DNA from: Alphaproteobacteria bacterium
Lineage (GTDB): Bacteria; Pseudomonadota; Alphaproteobacteria; Micavibrionales; UBA2020
DNA length: 64,000 nt
Direction of reading: 5' to 3'
NCBI GenBank assembly: GCA_025934695.1
Contig: JAICWS010000001.1
Location: 1,021,301 to 1,085,300 of the forward strand
Part shown: in pieces, positions 8,011 to 16,864 of the stretch
Position numbering within the stretch: the first letter of the stretch is position 1
Layout of the letters: the number at the start of each line of letters is the position of its first letter
The notes under the pieces: generated by a model
Database searches by the model: none
Told to the model about the DNA's origin: nothing
Seen by the model: only the letters and a program-made list of their open reading frames with translations
Program-made: the position numbers and the translations under genes

Positions 8011-8748
8011 ATGTCAATTCCAGAGCCCACGTCCCCTGCGCAGACAGCCGCCGTTGAATGCCGAGGCGTGACCAAGACTTACGGCACGGGCGATGCGCAG
8101 GTCAAAGCGCTGCGCGGCGTCGACCTGGATGTCCGCTTTGGCGAAGTGCTGATGCTGGTGGGGCCGTCGGGTTGCGGCAAGACGACGCTGCTGTCGGTCA
8201 TTTCCTCCATCCTCGACCAGGACGAGGGCAGTTGCAAGGTGCTGGGCAGCGACCTGAAGGCCATGCCGCAGGAAGAGCGGCTGGAATTCCGCAAGAACTC
8301 CATCGGTTTCGTATTTCAGCTGTTCAACCTGTTCCCGACCATCACCGCCGCAGAAAACGTCGCTATTCCCCTTCTGCTGAAAAACATGGCGCCGAAAAAT
8401 GCCGAGAGCCGCGCGAAGGAAGCGCTCGACGGCGTGGGCCTCGGCGGCAAGACGGAATCTTTCCCCGCCCAGCTGAGCGGCGGGCAGCAGCAGCGCGTCG
8501 CCATCGCCCGTGCTCTCGCGCATGGCCCCAAGCTGATCTTGTGCGACGAGCCGACCAGCAGCCTCGATCACCAGACCGGGCATCAGGTGATGGAAACGCT
8601 CAAACGCGCGGCGAACAGCCCCGACCGCGCCGTCGTCGTCGTCACGCATGATGCGCGCATCTTCGAGTTTGCCGACCGCATCGCCTATATGGACGATGGC
8701 AGGATCACCGAAGTCGTCGAGGCCCGACAAGCAAGGAACGCCCCATGA
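8011..8748 (+). CDS. ABC transporter ATP-binding protein, 245 aa
   Basis: All nucleotide-binding motifs are present: Walker [11 protein letters not shown]-loop [10 protein letters not shown], signature LSGGQQQR, Walker B LILCDEP, and H-loop VVTHD. The sequence is of the LolD/MacB/DevA class, which powers FtsX-type permeases rather than importers. The next two genes encode the matching membrane fusion protein and permease, with stop/start overlaps of 4 bases and 1 base, so the three form one exporter. In DevBCA-type systems the complex exports a lipid or envelope component; the substrate here is unknown. Confidence 0.92.
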   Translation: MSIPEPTSPAQTAAVECRGVTKTYGTGDAQVKALRGVDLDVRFGEVLMLVGPSGCGKTTLLSVISSILDQDEGSCKVLGSDLKAMPQEERLEFRKNSIGFVFQLFNLFPTITAAENVAIPLLLKNMAPKNAESRAKEALDGVGLGGKTESFPAQLSGGQQQRVAIARALAHGPKLILCDEPTSSLDHQTGHQVMETLKRAANSPDRAVVVVTHDARIFEFADRIAYMDDGRITEVVEARQARNAP

Positions 8749-9653
8749 ACCGTGGTTACATTCTTCCGCTGTGCGCTTTTGCCGGGTTGATCCTGGCCGT
8801 GGCCACGATCACGCATGATGATGCGCCGGAAGCGAAAGCGGCCTATTCGTCGGTGCCGGTGTCATCGCCCTTCGCCGCATCCGTCGCGGGCGCCGGCATC
8901 ATCGAGGCCAGCACCGAGAATATCTCGGTCGGCACGCCGGTCGGGGGCATCGTCACCGACATCTACGCCAGGCCCGGCGACATGGTCAAAGCGGGCGATC
9001 CCTTGTTCAAGCTGGACGACCGCGATTTGCAGGGCCTGCTGTTGCCCGCGGAAGCCAAAGTGAAGGAAGCCGAAACCAGTTTAGATAAGGCGAAAAACCT
9101 GCTCGACATCGCCGAGACGGTGCAGAAAGAAGGCGGCGCGGCGATCAGCCGGCAGGACTATGATAACCGGAAGTTTGACGTCGCCATCGCCGAAACCGCG
9201 GTCGCCTCGGCGCAGGCCGCCGTCGACCAGCTGAAAATCGAGATCGACCGGCGCACCGTCCGCGCGCTGGTGGGCGGCAAGGTGCTGCAGGTCAAAATCA
9301 GGCCCGGGGAATATGCGCAGGCGGGCGATATCGACCCGCCGCCGATGCTGCTGGGCAACGACGCCAGCCTGCACGTGCGCGTCAACGTCGACGAGAACGA
9401 CGCCGGGCGCGTCAAACCCGGCGCCGCCGCGGTCGCCTTTGCGCGCGGCAGCCCGGCCACAAAAATTCCGCTCAAATTCGAGCGCATCGAGCCCTATGTG
9501 CTGCCGAAAGTTTCGTTGACCGGCGTCAGCACCGAGCGCGTCGACACGCGCGTCCTGCAGGTCATCTACAGCTTCGACCCCGGCGATATGCCGGTCTACG
9601 CGGGCGAGCAGATGGACGTGTTTATCGACGCCGGCGCGGGGAAAAAGAGCTGA
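8745..9653 (+). CDS. HlyD/DevB-type membrane fusion protein, 302 aa
   Basis: An N-terminal membrane anchor (about residues 5-22) precedes a lipoyl/barrel-sandwich half (GGIVTDIYARPGDMVKAGDP), a coiled-coil hairpin (about residues 100-160), the second lipoyl half (LQVKIRPGEYAQAGD) and a beta-barrel. This is the periplasmic adaptor that links an inner-membrane exporter to an outer-membrane channel; no TolC-like gene is in the window. It overlaps the ATPase gene by 4 bases and the permease gene by 1 base. Confidence 0.9.
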   Translation: MNRGYILPLCAFAGLILAVATITHDDAPEAKAAYSSVPVSSPFAASVAGAGIIEASTENISVGTPVGGIVTDIYARPGDMVKAGDPLFKLDDRDLQGLLLPAEAKVKEAETSLDKAKNLLDIAETVQKEGGAAISRQDYDNRKFDVAIAETAVASAQAAVDQLKIEIDRRTVRALVGGKVLQVKIRPGEYAQAGDIDPPPMLLGNDASLHVRVNVDENDAGRVKPGAAAVAFARGSPATKIPLKFERIEPYVLPKVSLTGVSTERVDTRVLQVIYSFDPGDMPVYAGEQMDVFIDAGAGKKS

Positions 9654-10846
9654 TGCTGCGCATCGCCGTGAAAATGCTGGTCGGCGACCGGGCCAAATAC
9701 ATCGGCCTACTGTTCGGCATTTCATTTACCGCTTTCCTGATCACCCTGGCTGCGTCCTATTTCTGCGGCTTCATGACGCGGGGCTTTGCGCTCATTTCAG
9801 AAAATCCGGCGGCGGACGTGTGGGTCATGGACCCGACGGTGAGTTCGGTCGAGCAGACGACGAACCTGCCCGACGACGCCCTGTGGCGCGTGCGCAGCGT
9901 CGCGGGCGTGGAATGGGCGGTGCCGCTGGCCCTGAGCACCGCCGAGGTGCGTTTCCCGAACGGCCAGTTCCAGTCGTTCCAGGTCATCGGCGTCGACGAC
10001 GGCAGTCTCGCGGGGGCCCCGCAGACCTGGGACGGAAAACCCTCCGATATCCTGCATGCGCCGGACGCCGTCATCGTGGACGAAGGCGGCTCCGAAGGAA
10101 AACTTGAAACGCCCAAAAGCGCGAAAGACCAGTGGCCGTCTGACGGCCCGCACCTCGACGCCAAAACGCGGCTTCTCGATACGGGTGATGAACTGCTGGT
10201 GAACGACCATCGCGTTCAGGTCGCGGGACGGTCGGCGAGCTTTTCGCGTTACCCGCCTCGCCCGCTGATGTATGCGACGATGTCGAATGCGAGCCATTTT
10301 TTGCTTCCCGAACGGCGCCGGTTGACGTTCGTGATGGTCAAGGCGAAACCCGGCGTTTCGCCGGATGCGCTGGCCAAACGCATCGAGGCGCAAACCCAGC
10401 TCAAGGCGCGCACACGGGACGAGTTCAAACAGGATACGGTCTATTGGTACCTGGAGAATTCGGAGGATGTCGGCGATATCGGCGCGATGCTGTCGGTCGC
10501 GATGCTGGTGGGCTTTGGCGTGACTGGCGTCATGCTTTTCATGTTCACGACCGATAACCTGCGCCAATATGCCGTCCTGAAGGCGATGGGCGCCTCGCCG
10601 CGCCTGCTCCTGGGCATGATCCTGGCGCAGGCGGGCTTGTGCGGCTTGCTCGGCACCGGTTTGGGTCTGGGCCTCTGCAGCATCGTGGGTGAATTCGCCG
10701 CCTCGACGGATCGCCCCTTCCGCATGATGTGGTTCACCCCCTTGCTGGGCGGGGTAATGGTCGTACTGGTCAGCGTCGTCGCAGCCGCCATCAGCGCCCG
10801 CCCGGTGTTCAAGCTGGAACCCGGCGCGGTTTTCGCCGGCCGCTAG
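9653..10846 (+). CDS. FtsX/DevC-type ABC permease, 397 aa
   Basis: The protein has one membrane segment near the N-terminus (about residues 20-42), a large MacB-like periplasmic domain, and three C-terminal segments (about residues 275-390). This is the arrangement of FtsX-domain permeases of the MacB/DevC class. The start ATG overlaps the previous stop (TGATG at 9651-9655). It ends at 10846 without a clear terminator. Confidence 0.9.
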   Translation: MLRIAVKMLVGDRAKYIGLLFGISFTAFLITLAASYFCGFMTRGFALISENPAADVWVMDPTVSSVEQTTNLPDDALWRVRSVAGVEWAVPLALSTAEVRFPNGQFQSFQVIGVDDGSLAGAPQTWDGKPSDILHAPDAVIVDEGGSEGKLETPKSAKDQWPSDGPHLDAKTRLLDTGDELLVNDHRVQVAGRSASFSRYPPRPLMYATMSNASHFLLPERRRLTFVMVKAKPGVSPDALAKRIEAQTQLKARTRDEFKQDTVYWYLENSEDVGDIGAMLSVAMLVGFGVTGVMLFMFTTDNLRQYAVLKAMGASPRLLLGMILAQAGLCGLLGTGLGLGLCSIVGEFAASTDRPFRMMWFTPLLGGVMVVLVSVVAAAISARPVFKLEPGAVFAGR

Positions 10847-11032
10847 CCGCGGATATCGCCCCGAAAAAGGTCAGTACGTCGTCGAGAGACCGCCGCACTC
10901 ACATATCCTCGACAATCTGGAACTCGCGCCGCCCGCGATACGTTGTTGGACACACTTTTTATGATGACGTTAGCCCTTCTGCGCCCTTACTGGACGCAGG
11001 AGGAGCGTAATTGCTTTGCCGGAGCCCTCAGG

Positions 11033-12166
11033 ATGCGCCTTTCCCAATTCATACAAAAAAATGCGCCCGAGATCATAAAGGACTGGGAATCATTTGCGCG
11101 CGACTGTCCCCCTTCTTCGGAATTGACGCTGGACGAATTGCGGGACGATATCGCGGGCATGCTCAGGTTTGTCATAGCCGACATGGAGAGTCCGCAAACG
11201 AAAACCGAGCAGGCCGAGAAAGGACAGGGGCACGGGCCCAATTCCCGCACCGTCACGGGGGAAAACGCCGCGGAGAAACATGCCGAGCAGCGCTTTGGGA
11301 AAGGTTTCGACAGCCTCGAAATGGCGGCGGAGTTCCGGAACCTCCGCGCCAGCGTCATCCGGCTTTGGCTGAAAGATCTCAAGAACCTGCCGCCCGAGAT
11401 GGAAGAGATGATCCGCTTCAACGAGGCGATCGACCAGATTGCAACCGAGTCGGTCAGCCGCTATATCGAGCGCGAAAGGCGGTCGCGCAGCCTGTTTCTC
11501 GGCATGCTCATCCATGACATCCGAAACCCCCTCAATGCGATCGTCCAGGCCGCGCAGGTGCTCGAGGCGCTCGGCGGCGTGGATGAGAAAAAAGCGAAGC
11601 TGTTCGCGCAAATCCGTCGCAGCGGGAACAAGATCGGCGAACTCGTCTCGCAGCTCATCGACGCCATCCGGCTGCGCCTGGGCAAGCCGATCCCGATTAC
11701 CCGGGCGCCGCTCGATGTCGTGCAGGCGGTGCGGCACGACGTCGACGAAATTCAGATCGCGCATCCCGGTCAGAAAATAACGATATCGGCGCCTGACAGG
11801 ATAACCGGCGAATGGGACAGAAGCCGCATCAGCCAGATCGTCTCGAATCTTGTCGGCAATGCCTTGAAACACGGCCAGCCCGAGAGCGACGTGACCGTCG
11901 CCATCTCAAAAGAGCCGGAGGAAGTCATCCTCTCCGTCCACAATGAAGGAGAGCCGATCCCGCCTGACGAACAGGAACTGATCTTCGATCCGCTGACGCA
12001 GGGGATCGGCACGGCCCACGAAAATCCCGACAAGATGAGCATGGGGCTGGGGCTTTACATCACCCGCCAGGTCGTCTTGGCGCACGGCGGAAAAATAAGC
12101 GTGGAATCGACCGCGGAAACCGGCACGACTTTCAAGGTCGAGCTGCCCTGCCATCCGCTGCATTGA
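11033..12166 (+). CDS. Soluble histidine kinase, 377 aa
   Basis: The N-terminal all-helical region (residues 1-150) resembles RsbRD_N-type sensory domains and has no membrane segment. The HisKA dimerisation helix has the phospho-acceptor motif LIHDIRNPLNAI, and the C-terminal HATPase_c domain has N-box NLVGNALKHG, VHNEGEPIPP and GLGLYITRQV. No response regulator is adjacent, so it is an orphan kinase. A paralogue with the same layout lies at 57769-58890. ATG 11033 has GGAG eight bases upstream and gives an N-terminus (MRLSQFIQKN) that aligns with the paralogue (MRLSEFIRQN). Confidence 0.9.
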   Translation: MRLSQFIQKNAPEIIKDWESFARDCPPSSELTLDELRDDIAGMLRFVIADMESPQTKTEQAEKGQGHGPNSRTVTGENAAEKHAEQRFGKGFDSLEMAAEFRNLRASVIRLWLKDLKNLPPEMEEMIRFNEAIDQIATESVSRYIERERRSRSLFLGMLIHDIRNPLNAIVQAAQVLEALGGVDEKKAKLFAQIRRSGNKIGELVSQLIDAIRLRLGKPIPITRAPLDVVQAVRHDVDEIQIAHPGQKITISAPDRITGEWDRSRISQIVSNLVGNALKHGQPESDVTVAISKEPEEVILSVHNEGEPIPPDEQELIFDPLTQGIGTAHENPDKMSMGLGLYITRQVVLAHGGKISVESTAETGTTFKVELPCHPLH

Positions 12167-12213
12167 ATTTTCGCCGGACGGGATGGTGGCGGAGAAGACT
12201 GCCACCGACTGAA

Positions 12214-12239
12214 CCACCCCGGACTTGTTCCGGGGACCG
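12214..12239. repeat. Short palindrome between convergent genes
   Basis: CCCCGG and CCGGGG pair around ACTTGTT between the kinase and zincin genes. It may act as a bidirectional terminator, but there is no T-run. Confidence 0.4.
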
Positions 12240-12243
12240 CCCC

Positions 12244-13251
12244 TTACGCCGCCGGCTTTTTCTGTCGTGTCTTTTGCTTGGGCGTATCTTTGACGCTGAT
12301 GTGGATATTGCGTTTTAACGCCGCGTCCATCAGTTCGGCGCGGCGCTGGGCCAGCGGCGAGAAATGCGCGGTCGCGGCGGCGAGGTCGTAGTTGCAATCT
12401 TTCCTCAAGCTGTCGACGGTTTTGCAGGGCGCGGGCAGCCCCGCCTTCTCGAGCGCCGCGCTCATCTGCCGCGAGATCTGGCTCTTCATCAGGGGAAGCT
12501 TCACCGCTTCGGCTTCCGCGTTCGCGGCGTCGATGGCTTCGGGCGACGGCACCGCGCGGTGGTTGAAAACGGCGTCGATATAAAGCGCGTCGTCATGCAG
12601 GCGGTCGTCAGGGCTGCCGTTCATCGCGCGCTCGTCGAGGAAGAACTGCTTCAGGTCCGGGCGCTTGGTCATCTTCGCCAGCGCCTCGATGGATTTGGCA
12701 TCCGCGTCGCCTTCGGCCGCCACGGTGTCGAAGATTCCGTACCGCAACAGCTTCACATTGTCCCGGCCGCAGTGGCGGATTTCGTGGAGCAGCGCCTGCT
12801 GGTACAGCAGCGGCTCGTTTTTATATTCGGAGGTGTGCAGATAGATCATGCAGACGCCGTAGCTGTTGGAGCTCAACAGGCCCGAGCGCGCATGACCGCC
12901 TTCGGATCCCTTGCGCAGACTGCTCCGCCAGTTGAAGGGAAGGCCGAGGATGCCGCGGTCGAGCAGCGCATGCGCCTTGCCGAGCGCATTGTCGGTGCGC
13001 ACATAGATGCGCTTGCCGGGCGCGAGTTCGGAGACGATTTTGGGATCAAGGCCCTGCTCCGCCGCCGCTTTTTCGGCGCGCGGAAACACGGCGGCCCCCA
13101 GCAGCGGCCAGACCAGGAACCAGGAGGCGAAGAACACGCCGATCTCTTTCCAGCTGCCCGGCAGCACCAGATTGTCGAAGACCCAGCGCAACCCGCGCTG
13201 CCACAGTGGCTTTTTCGCCTTGGCTTTGTTCGTGTCCGTCTCTTTTTCCAT
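12244..13251 (-). CDS. Membrane-anchored zincin-like metalloprotease, 335 aa
   Basis: A membrane segment at residues 37-56 is followed by a likely periplasmic domain. HEIRH (156-160) fits the zinc-protease motif HEXXH, and AAEGDAD (E180, about 20 residues on) could give the third ligand as in gluzincins. It is paralogous to 33418-34479; both share the blocks LAPGKRIYVRTD, QQALLHEIRHC and YIDAVFNHR or YLDAVFNHR. No named family is recognised. It is transcribed divergently from a three-gene ankyrin operon; its paralogue is followed directly by an ankyrin gene, so the two types travel together. The lysine-rich C-terminus is not membrane-spanning. Confidence 0.7.
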   Translation of the reverse strand: MEKETDTNKAKAKKPLWQRGLRWVFDNLVLPGSWKEIGVFFASWFLVWPLLGAAVFPRAEKAAAEQGLDPKIVSELAPGKRIYVRTDNALGKAHALLDRGILGLPFNWRSSLRKGSEGGHARSGLLSSNSYGVCMIYLHTSEYKNEPLLYQQALLHEIRHCGRDNVKLLRYGIFDTVAAEGDADAKSIEALAKMTKRPDLKQFFLDERAMNGSPDDRLHDDALYIDAVFNHRAVPSPEAIDAANAEAEAVKLPLMKSQISRQMSAALEKAGLPAPCKTVDSLRKDCNYDLAAATAHFSPLAQRRAELMDAALKRNIHISVKDTPKQKTRQKKPAA

Positions 13252-13287
13252 GGACGCCTTTATATAAGAGCGGAAGGAAAGTGTCTA
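13252..13287 (-). promoter_or_regulatory. Promoter of the zincin gene, divergent
   Basis: On the minus strand TAGACA (13287-13282), a 17-base spacer and TATAAA (13264-13259) lie just upstream of ATG 13251. The -35 is 12 bases from the opposing TTGACATAA promoter, so the two genes share one control region. Confidence 0.6.
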
Positions 13288-13299
13288 TGGAAAATGTAT

Positions 13300-13537
13300 T
13301 TGACATAATAGAAGAGAATCGGTATCGTCTTTCCCAAGCAGTGGGCACCACTCCTGCCGGAAGTGTTTAAGTCGGTTTCCCTTCCGGATATGACCCCGCC
13401 AATCTGCAAAACCAACCGTGAAGATCTGATTTTCAGGTTGGTTGTATTCCGGGCGGCTTAGCCCCTCTCCCCTGCAAATATGTCTTCGCCCGGTATCCAG
13501 GCGCGCCGCGAAACGCGCCGATCAACCGGGAGGACAC
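13300..13537 (+). promoter_or_regulatory. TTGACATAA promoter and structured leader (copy 3)
   Basis: TTGACA is 13300-13305 and TATCGT 13323-13328, with a 17-base spacer. The leader begins CCCAAGCAGTGGGCA, as in copy 9. Hairpin 1 (13357-13387) pairs CCGGAA with TTCCGG around GTGTTTAAGTCGGTTTC. Hairpin 2 (13411-13442) pairs ACCAACC with GGTTGGT after TGCAAA. It drives the three-gene ankyrin operon. Confidence 0.75.
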
Positions 13538-14269
13538 ATGTTCGACATCGCCCAAAAATTCAATACCCTCATGCTGCAGCGGCGCACCACCGCGCTCATG
13601 AACGAATTGCGCAAGCGCAAACCCGACCCCGAGAAATGCGAAGACCTCGTCAAAGAACATCCCGAGGTCCTGCTGCAGAAGGATTCTACCGGCATGACGC
13701 CCTGCATGCAGGCCGCCCGCCGGAACATCTTCTGGATCGTCGCTGCGGCGTTCGATGCCGGCGCTTCGGCCGCGTCCGAGGATATCTGGGGCCGCACGGT
13801 CCTTCATTACGCCGCGGAGGGCAGCAATTCACCTCTGCTTTTCCGCTACCTGCAGCGGCAAGGCGCAGACCTGGACGCGGCCGACGCGTCGCGCCTCACC
13901 CCGCTGCATTACGCGGCCGCTCTCAACGCCGAGCAGGCGGTCGAAGCGCTGCTCGCCCTCGGCGCCAATCCCAAAGCGCGCGACTGCCGCGGCGAAACAC
14001 CGCTTCAAATGGCCAAAAGATTGCAGCGGAAGCCCTCGATCCTGGCATTGCTGGCGAAGGACGACGCGGGCAAAGCCCCCGCCGCCGAGGCTTCCGCTGT
14101 TCCTTTTCCTGCCCCGCTGACGGCGGCGAAGACCGCGCTGACGACCGCCTTCCGCAAGATGAATGCGCCCGGGCCCATCAAGGACCGCGCCGCCCACGCG
14201 CAGGCCCTCAGCATGACCACCCAGGCGCTGCTCGCCGTCGACGCGCGGTTGCGCCGCCGCCGGCACTAA
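13538..14269 (+). CDS. Ankyrin-repeat protein, 243 aa (operon gene 1)
   Basis: After a helical N-terminus (residues 1-45) come about four ankyrin repeats with typical signatures (GMTPCMQAARRN, GRTVLHYAAEGSN, RLTPLHYAAALN, GETPLQMAKRL). The C-terminal helical region, ending QALLAVDARLRRRRH, resembles the end of the next gene (QALLEVDMRLRDF), so the two share a C-terminal domain besides the repeats. There is no signal peptide. ATG 13538 has GGGAGGACAC upstream. This is the first of three ankyrin genes separated by 18 and 28 bases and driven by the promoter at 13300. Confidence 0.85.
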   Translation: MFDIAQKFNTLMLQRRTTALMNELRKRKPDPEKCEDLVKEHPEVLLQKDSTGMTPCMQAARRNIFWIVAAAFDAGASAASEDIWGRTVLHYAAEGSNSPLLFRYLQRQGADLDAADASRLTPLHYAAALNAEQAVEALLALGANPKARDCRGETPLQMAKRLQRKPSILALLAKDDAGKAPAAEASAVPFPAPLTAAKTALTTAFRKMNAPGPIKDRAAHAQALSMTTQALLAVDARLRRRRH

Positions 14270-14287
14270 CATTTAAGGAGAGAGACC

Positions 14288-14956
14288 ATGCCGAAACAAA
14301 ATTTACCCGCTGACCTGATGGGAGAGCTGCGCAAGGAACGGCCGGACTTCGACAACTGCCGCAGCATCATCGAATGGGACAGCAACGCCATCAATTACAA
14401 GGACCCGGACGGCGTCACGCCGCTGATGGAGGCGGCGCGGTTCAATTACCTTGATATCGTGGAGCTGCTGGTCAAAAAAGGCGCCGACGTCAACGCGGCC
14501 GACGACAAGGGCAGCACGGCGCTTCATTATGCCGTCTATGGCCGCCGGCTGGCGGAACGCACCATCCGTCACCTCTGCCAGAACGGCGCCGACATCAACG
14601 CCCCCAACGGCACGGGCAGCACGCCATTGCATGCCGCCGTCGGCCACAACAACTTGCCGGCCCTGAAACTGCTGGTGTCCATGGGCGCCGATACGGAGGC
14701 GCTCGACGTCAACATGGGCACGCCCGCCGATTTCGCCCGGCGCGTGCACTCCGACCCGGCCTATCTCATGGCGCTGACGCCCGGGTCAGAGCCGCTGTCG
14801 CTGAAGGAACTGGCCGACATGAAGGCGGCGCTGTCAGCCGCCTTCCACGGCGCCGTCCTGCGCGGCACGAATGCGGAGACCCTCGCGCAAGCCGCCCAGG
14901 CGCTTCTCGAGGTCGATATGCGCCTGCGCGATTTCGCGAAGGGCCCAAGACCCTGA
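14288..14956 (+). CDS. Ankyrin-repeat protein, 222 aa (operon gene 2)
   Basis: Four ankyrin repeats fill residues 35-160 (GVTPLMEAARFN, GSTALHYAVYGR, GSTPLHAAVGHN, GTPADFARRV), each with the GADVNA-type loop. The C-terminal helix, ending AQALLEVDMRLRDFAKGPRP, is related to that of the previous gene. AAGGAGAGAGACC precedes ATG 14288. Ankyrin repeats bind proteins; in host-associated or predatory bacteria they are often effectors, but no target can be inferred here. Confidence 0.87.
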   Translation: MPKQNLPADLMGELRKERPDFDNCRSIIEWDSNAINYKDPDGVTPLMEAARFNYLDIVELLVKKGADVNAADDKGSTALHYAVYGRRLAERTIRHLCQNGADINAPNGTGSTPLHAAVGHNNLPALKLLVSMGADTEALDVNMGTPADFARRVHSDPAYLMALTPGSEPLSLKELADMKAALSAAFHGAVLRGTNAETLAQAAQALLEVDMRLRDFAKGPRP

Positions 14957-14984
14957 CATCATCGCATCCGCAGCGGAGGAAAAC

Positions 14985-15824
14985 ATGCTGAACATCCGGA
15001 AAATTTTTACCGAGGCAGCCGCGCAGCCTTCCTGGGAGCAGGAGCGCAACAGTTTCTTCAAGGCCGTGCAACATGATGACGCCGCGACTGTGCGGGCGAC
15101 GGGCGCAAAGTACCCCGATTGCGTTTCCTGGAGCAATGGCCAGATGCCGCTCGAAATTGCGATCCGTCGCGGCGCCCGGCAGTCCTTCGATGCGCTCATG
15201 GCCCTGAACGCGGACGTCAATGCCCGCTGCGGCAGCCAGGAGGTCTACCCGCTTCACGCGGCAATTGCCGCGAAGCGCGTCGATTTCGCTGAGAAACTGC
15301 TCGACGCGGGGGCGCGGACTGAAAAGAGGGGTTGGCGCGTTATGGGCGGCAATGGCGAAGAGTTTACCGCGCTGGCCGTCGCCATTGAGAAGAATGACAG
15401 CGCCGCGGTCGCCCTCCTCATCGACAAGGGCGCGAACCCCACGGCGCCCTGCCTGCTCAGGGAATATGCTCGCAAGTCCTTCACGCCTATTGCCTATGCA
15501 AGAGACCAAGGCAGGTTCGCGCTCGCCGACCTCGTCGCCAGCAAGATCGCCGCCAAAAAATGCAGGGAAGCCGCCCCCGCCGCAACGCAGCCCGAAGACG
15601 AGACTCCCGCCGATAGCGGGTCGCAAGCCATTACGGTGCGCTCGCCGCTGCGCCTGAATCCGGCCTTCCCCGGCCACCGGGGAAGCCATGAGCGCGCCCG
15701 CGAGGGGCCCCGCACCGTGAGGGCGGAACGACGCGTTCCTTCCGCCTTTTGTTTTTCGCCGGATCATGGGGGTGCAATGACGGGCGTTCCATCGGCACGC
15801 GGCCGTGCTTCAATTCCTATCTGA
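14985..15824 (+). CDS. Ankyrin-repeat protein with read-through tail, 279 aa (operon gene 3)
   Basis: Three to four ankyrin repeats are visible (MPLEIAIRRGARQSFDALM, VYPLHAAIAAKRVD, FTALAVAIEKNDSAAVALL). The shared tail motif TVRSPLRL appears near residue 220, where related proteins end. Here the frame stays open for about 60 more residues of low-complexity Arg/Gly/Pro sequence and crosses two GC-rich hairpins, including a terminator at 15720-15756, so the original stop was probably lost by mutation. CGGAGGAAAAC precedes ATG 14985. Confidence 0.75.
   Translation: MLNIRKIFTEAAAQPSWEQERNSFFKAVQHDDAATVRATGAKYPDCVSWSNGQMPLEIAIRRGARQSFDALMALNADVNARCGSQEVYPLHAAIAAKRVDFAEKLLDAGARTEKRGWRVMGGNGEEFTALAVAIEKNDSAAVALLIDKGANPTAPCLLREYARKSFTPIAYARDQGRFALADLVASKIAAKKCREAAPAATQPEDETPADSGSQAITVRSPLRLNPAFPGHRGSHERAREGPRTVRAERRVPSAFCFSPDHGGAMTGVPSARGRASIPI
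15666..15684. repeat. GC hairpin inside the 3' end of the third ankyrin gene
   Basis: TTCCCCGG and CCGGGGAA pair around CCA. It follows directly after the conserved TVRSPLRL tail, where an intergenic hairpin would be expected. Confidence 0.6.
15720..15756 (+). terminator. Rho-independent terminator inside the extended reading frame
   Basis: GGCGGAA (15722-15728) pairs with TTCCGCC (15740-15746), followed by TTTTGTTTTT. It terminates the ankyrin operon although the open frame runs on to 15824. Confidence 0.65.
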
Positions 15825-15838
15825 ATAGGAATAAATAT

Positions 15839-16035
15839 TTGACATAACGAAAAGGAATCATTATTATCTTTCGCAAAGCAATGAAGCGTCCTTCCGGCGC
15901 GCCACCGGTCCCCGGGGCGAACGCCGACCCGCTCCCCCTCGCGCCTGACCGTCCATGCGCCGGCGACCGTCGAACGGCGCCTGCGCGCCTGCGCCAAGGG
16001 ACCGGGCACGAAAAAATCATTTAAGGAGACCGGCC
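15839..16035 (+). promoter_or_regulatory. TTGACATAA promoter with long leader (copy 4)
   Basis: TTGACA is 15839-15844 and TATTAT 15862-15867, with a 17-base spacer. The 168-base GC-rich leader lacks the GCAAAAC hairpin of the other copies. It drives the 137-residue gene at 16036. Confidence 0.7.
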
Positions 16036-16449
16036 ATGACACAAGCCCCCAAGGAAATGAAATACTACGTCTACTACGGCAACTGCGTACCGGCGGGCGA
16101 CCCCGGCGGATCCACGACGAAAACGGCGATCAAAAAGCTGCAAACCGCCTTCAACAAGCAGTGGCCCGGCATGCTGACCGGCGCCATCGACACCTTGCGC
16201 CGTTATAAGCCCAACGTGGAGTTCACGCTTGTGGAAACCCATATGGCCCGGGGCATCTTCTTCGCCACGACGTCCGAGACGCTGCCCAAGGTGCTCGCGA
16301 AGCATCCGCTCTCCCGCGTCGATCAGATTCCGAGCCAGTATGAGTACGAACGCGCCCTCGCCTCCATGTCGCGCCCAAAACAGGCGCCGCTGCCCCCACC
16401 GCCGTTGAAACTGAAGCGCGGCGCCCCGGGCCGCCGGCTGAAACTCTGA
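16036..16449 (+). CDS. Hypothetical protein, 137 aa
   Basis: No family recognised. Residues 1-110 look like a compact alpha/beta domain (MKYYVYYGNCVPAGDPGG, then a helix KTAIKKLQTAFNKQW, then VEFTLVETHMARGIFFATT). A proline stretch follows, then a basic tail with PPLKLKR that loosely resembles the shared C-terminal tail of nearby ankyrin and LRR-like proteins. AAGGAGACCGGCC precedes ATG 16036. It is the only gene of its transcription unit and converges with the small gene at 16462. Confidence 0.7.
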   Translation: MTQAPKEMKYYVYYGNCVPAGDPGGSTTKTAIKKLQTAFNKQWPGMLTGAIDTLRRYKPNVEFTLVETHMARGIFFATTSETLPKVLAKHPLSRVDQIPSQYEYERALASMSRPKQAPLPPPPLKLKRGAPGRRLKL

Positions 16450-16461
16450 CCGGCGCGGCCC

Positions 16462-16641
16462 TCAAACCGCCTTCGGATCATTCCCGTCCGGATCGGGTTC
16501 GATGACGGGCGGAATCACGGGCGTGGCCTCGCGCCCGGGCCGGTTGTCCGGCGTTGGCGGCACCTGGAGGGGCGGGACGATTTTCTGCTCCGCGCGCGGG
16601 TGGCGCTCGGGCCGGGGCTCGCGGGACTTTCCCTTTACCAT
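16462..16641 (-). CDS. Small proline-rich protein, 59 aa
   Basis: A basic N-terminus (MVKGKSREPRPERHPRAEQK) is followed by a proline-rich stretch ending in acidic residues (EPDPDGNDPKAV). CAGGAG lies nine bases before ATG 16641. Similar small Pro-rich proteins are at 35694 and 35954. On the minus strand TTGACATA occurs at 16715-16722, about 75 bases upstream, but without a convincing -10. Moderately likely to be real. Confidence 0.45.
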   Translation of the reverse strand: MVKGKSREPRPERHPRAEQKIVPPLQVPPTPDNRPGREATPVIPPVIEPDPDGNDPKAV

Positions 16642-16864
16642 GTCTGATGCTCCTGCAATGTTCCAGCTTCGCAAATGGCCGTGCCGGGCCCCCGTTCCGC
16701 CCTTCCGCCCGCGCATATGTCAAGATGCGCATACTAAAATATGGGTAATCGCGCTTGCTCTCTCCGGAAAACTACCCGTTTGGGGGTGGAACAAAACCGC
16801 CCGCTCATCCGTTGTAGACCCGAAGCGGAGATTAAGGGCGATTTATTCATTCGTGGGGTAAGCC

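Noticed and set aside
16715-16722. TTGACATA on the minus strand as another member of the promoter family
   Set aside because: No -10-like sequence at 16-18 bases; the following bases are GC-only. Not counted among the 17.
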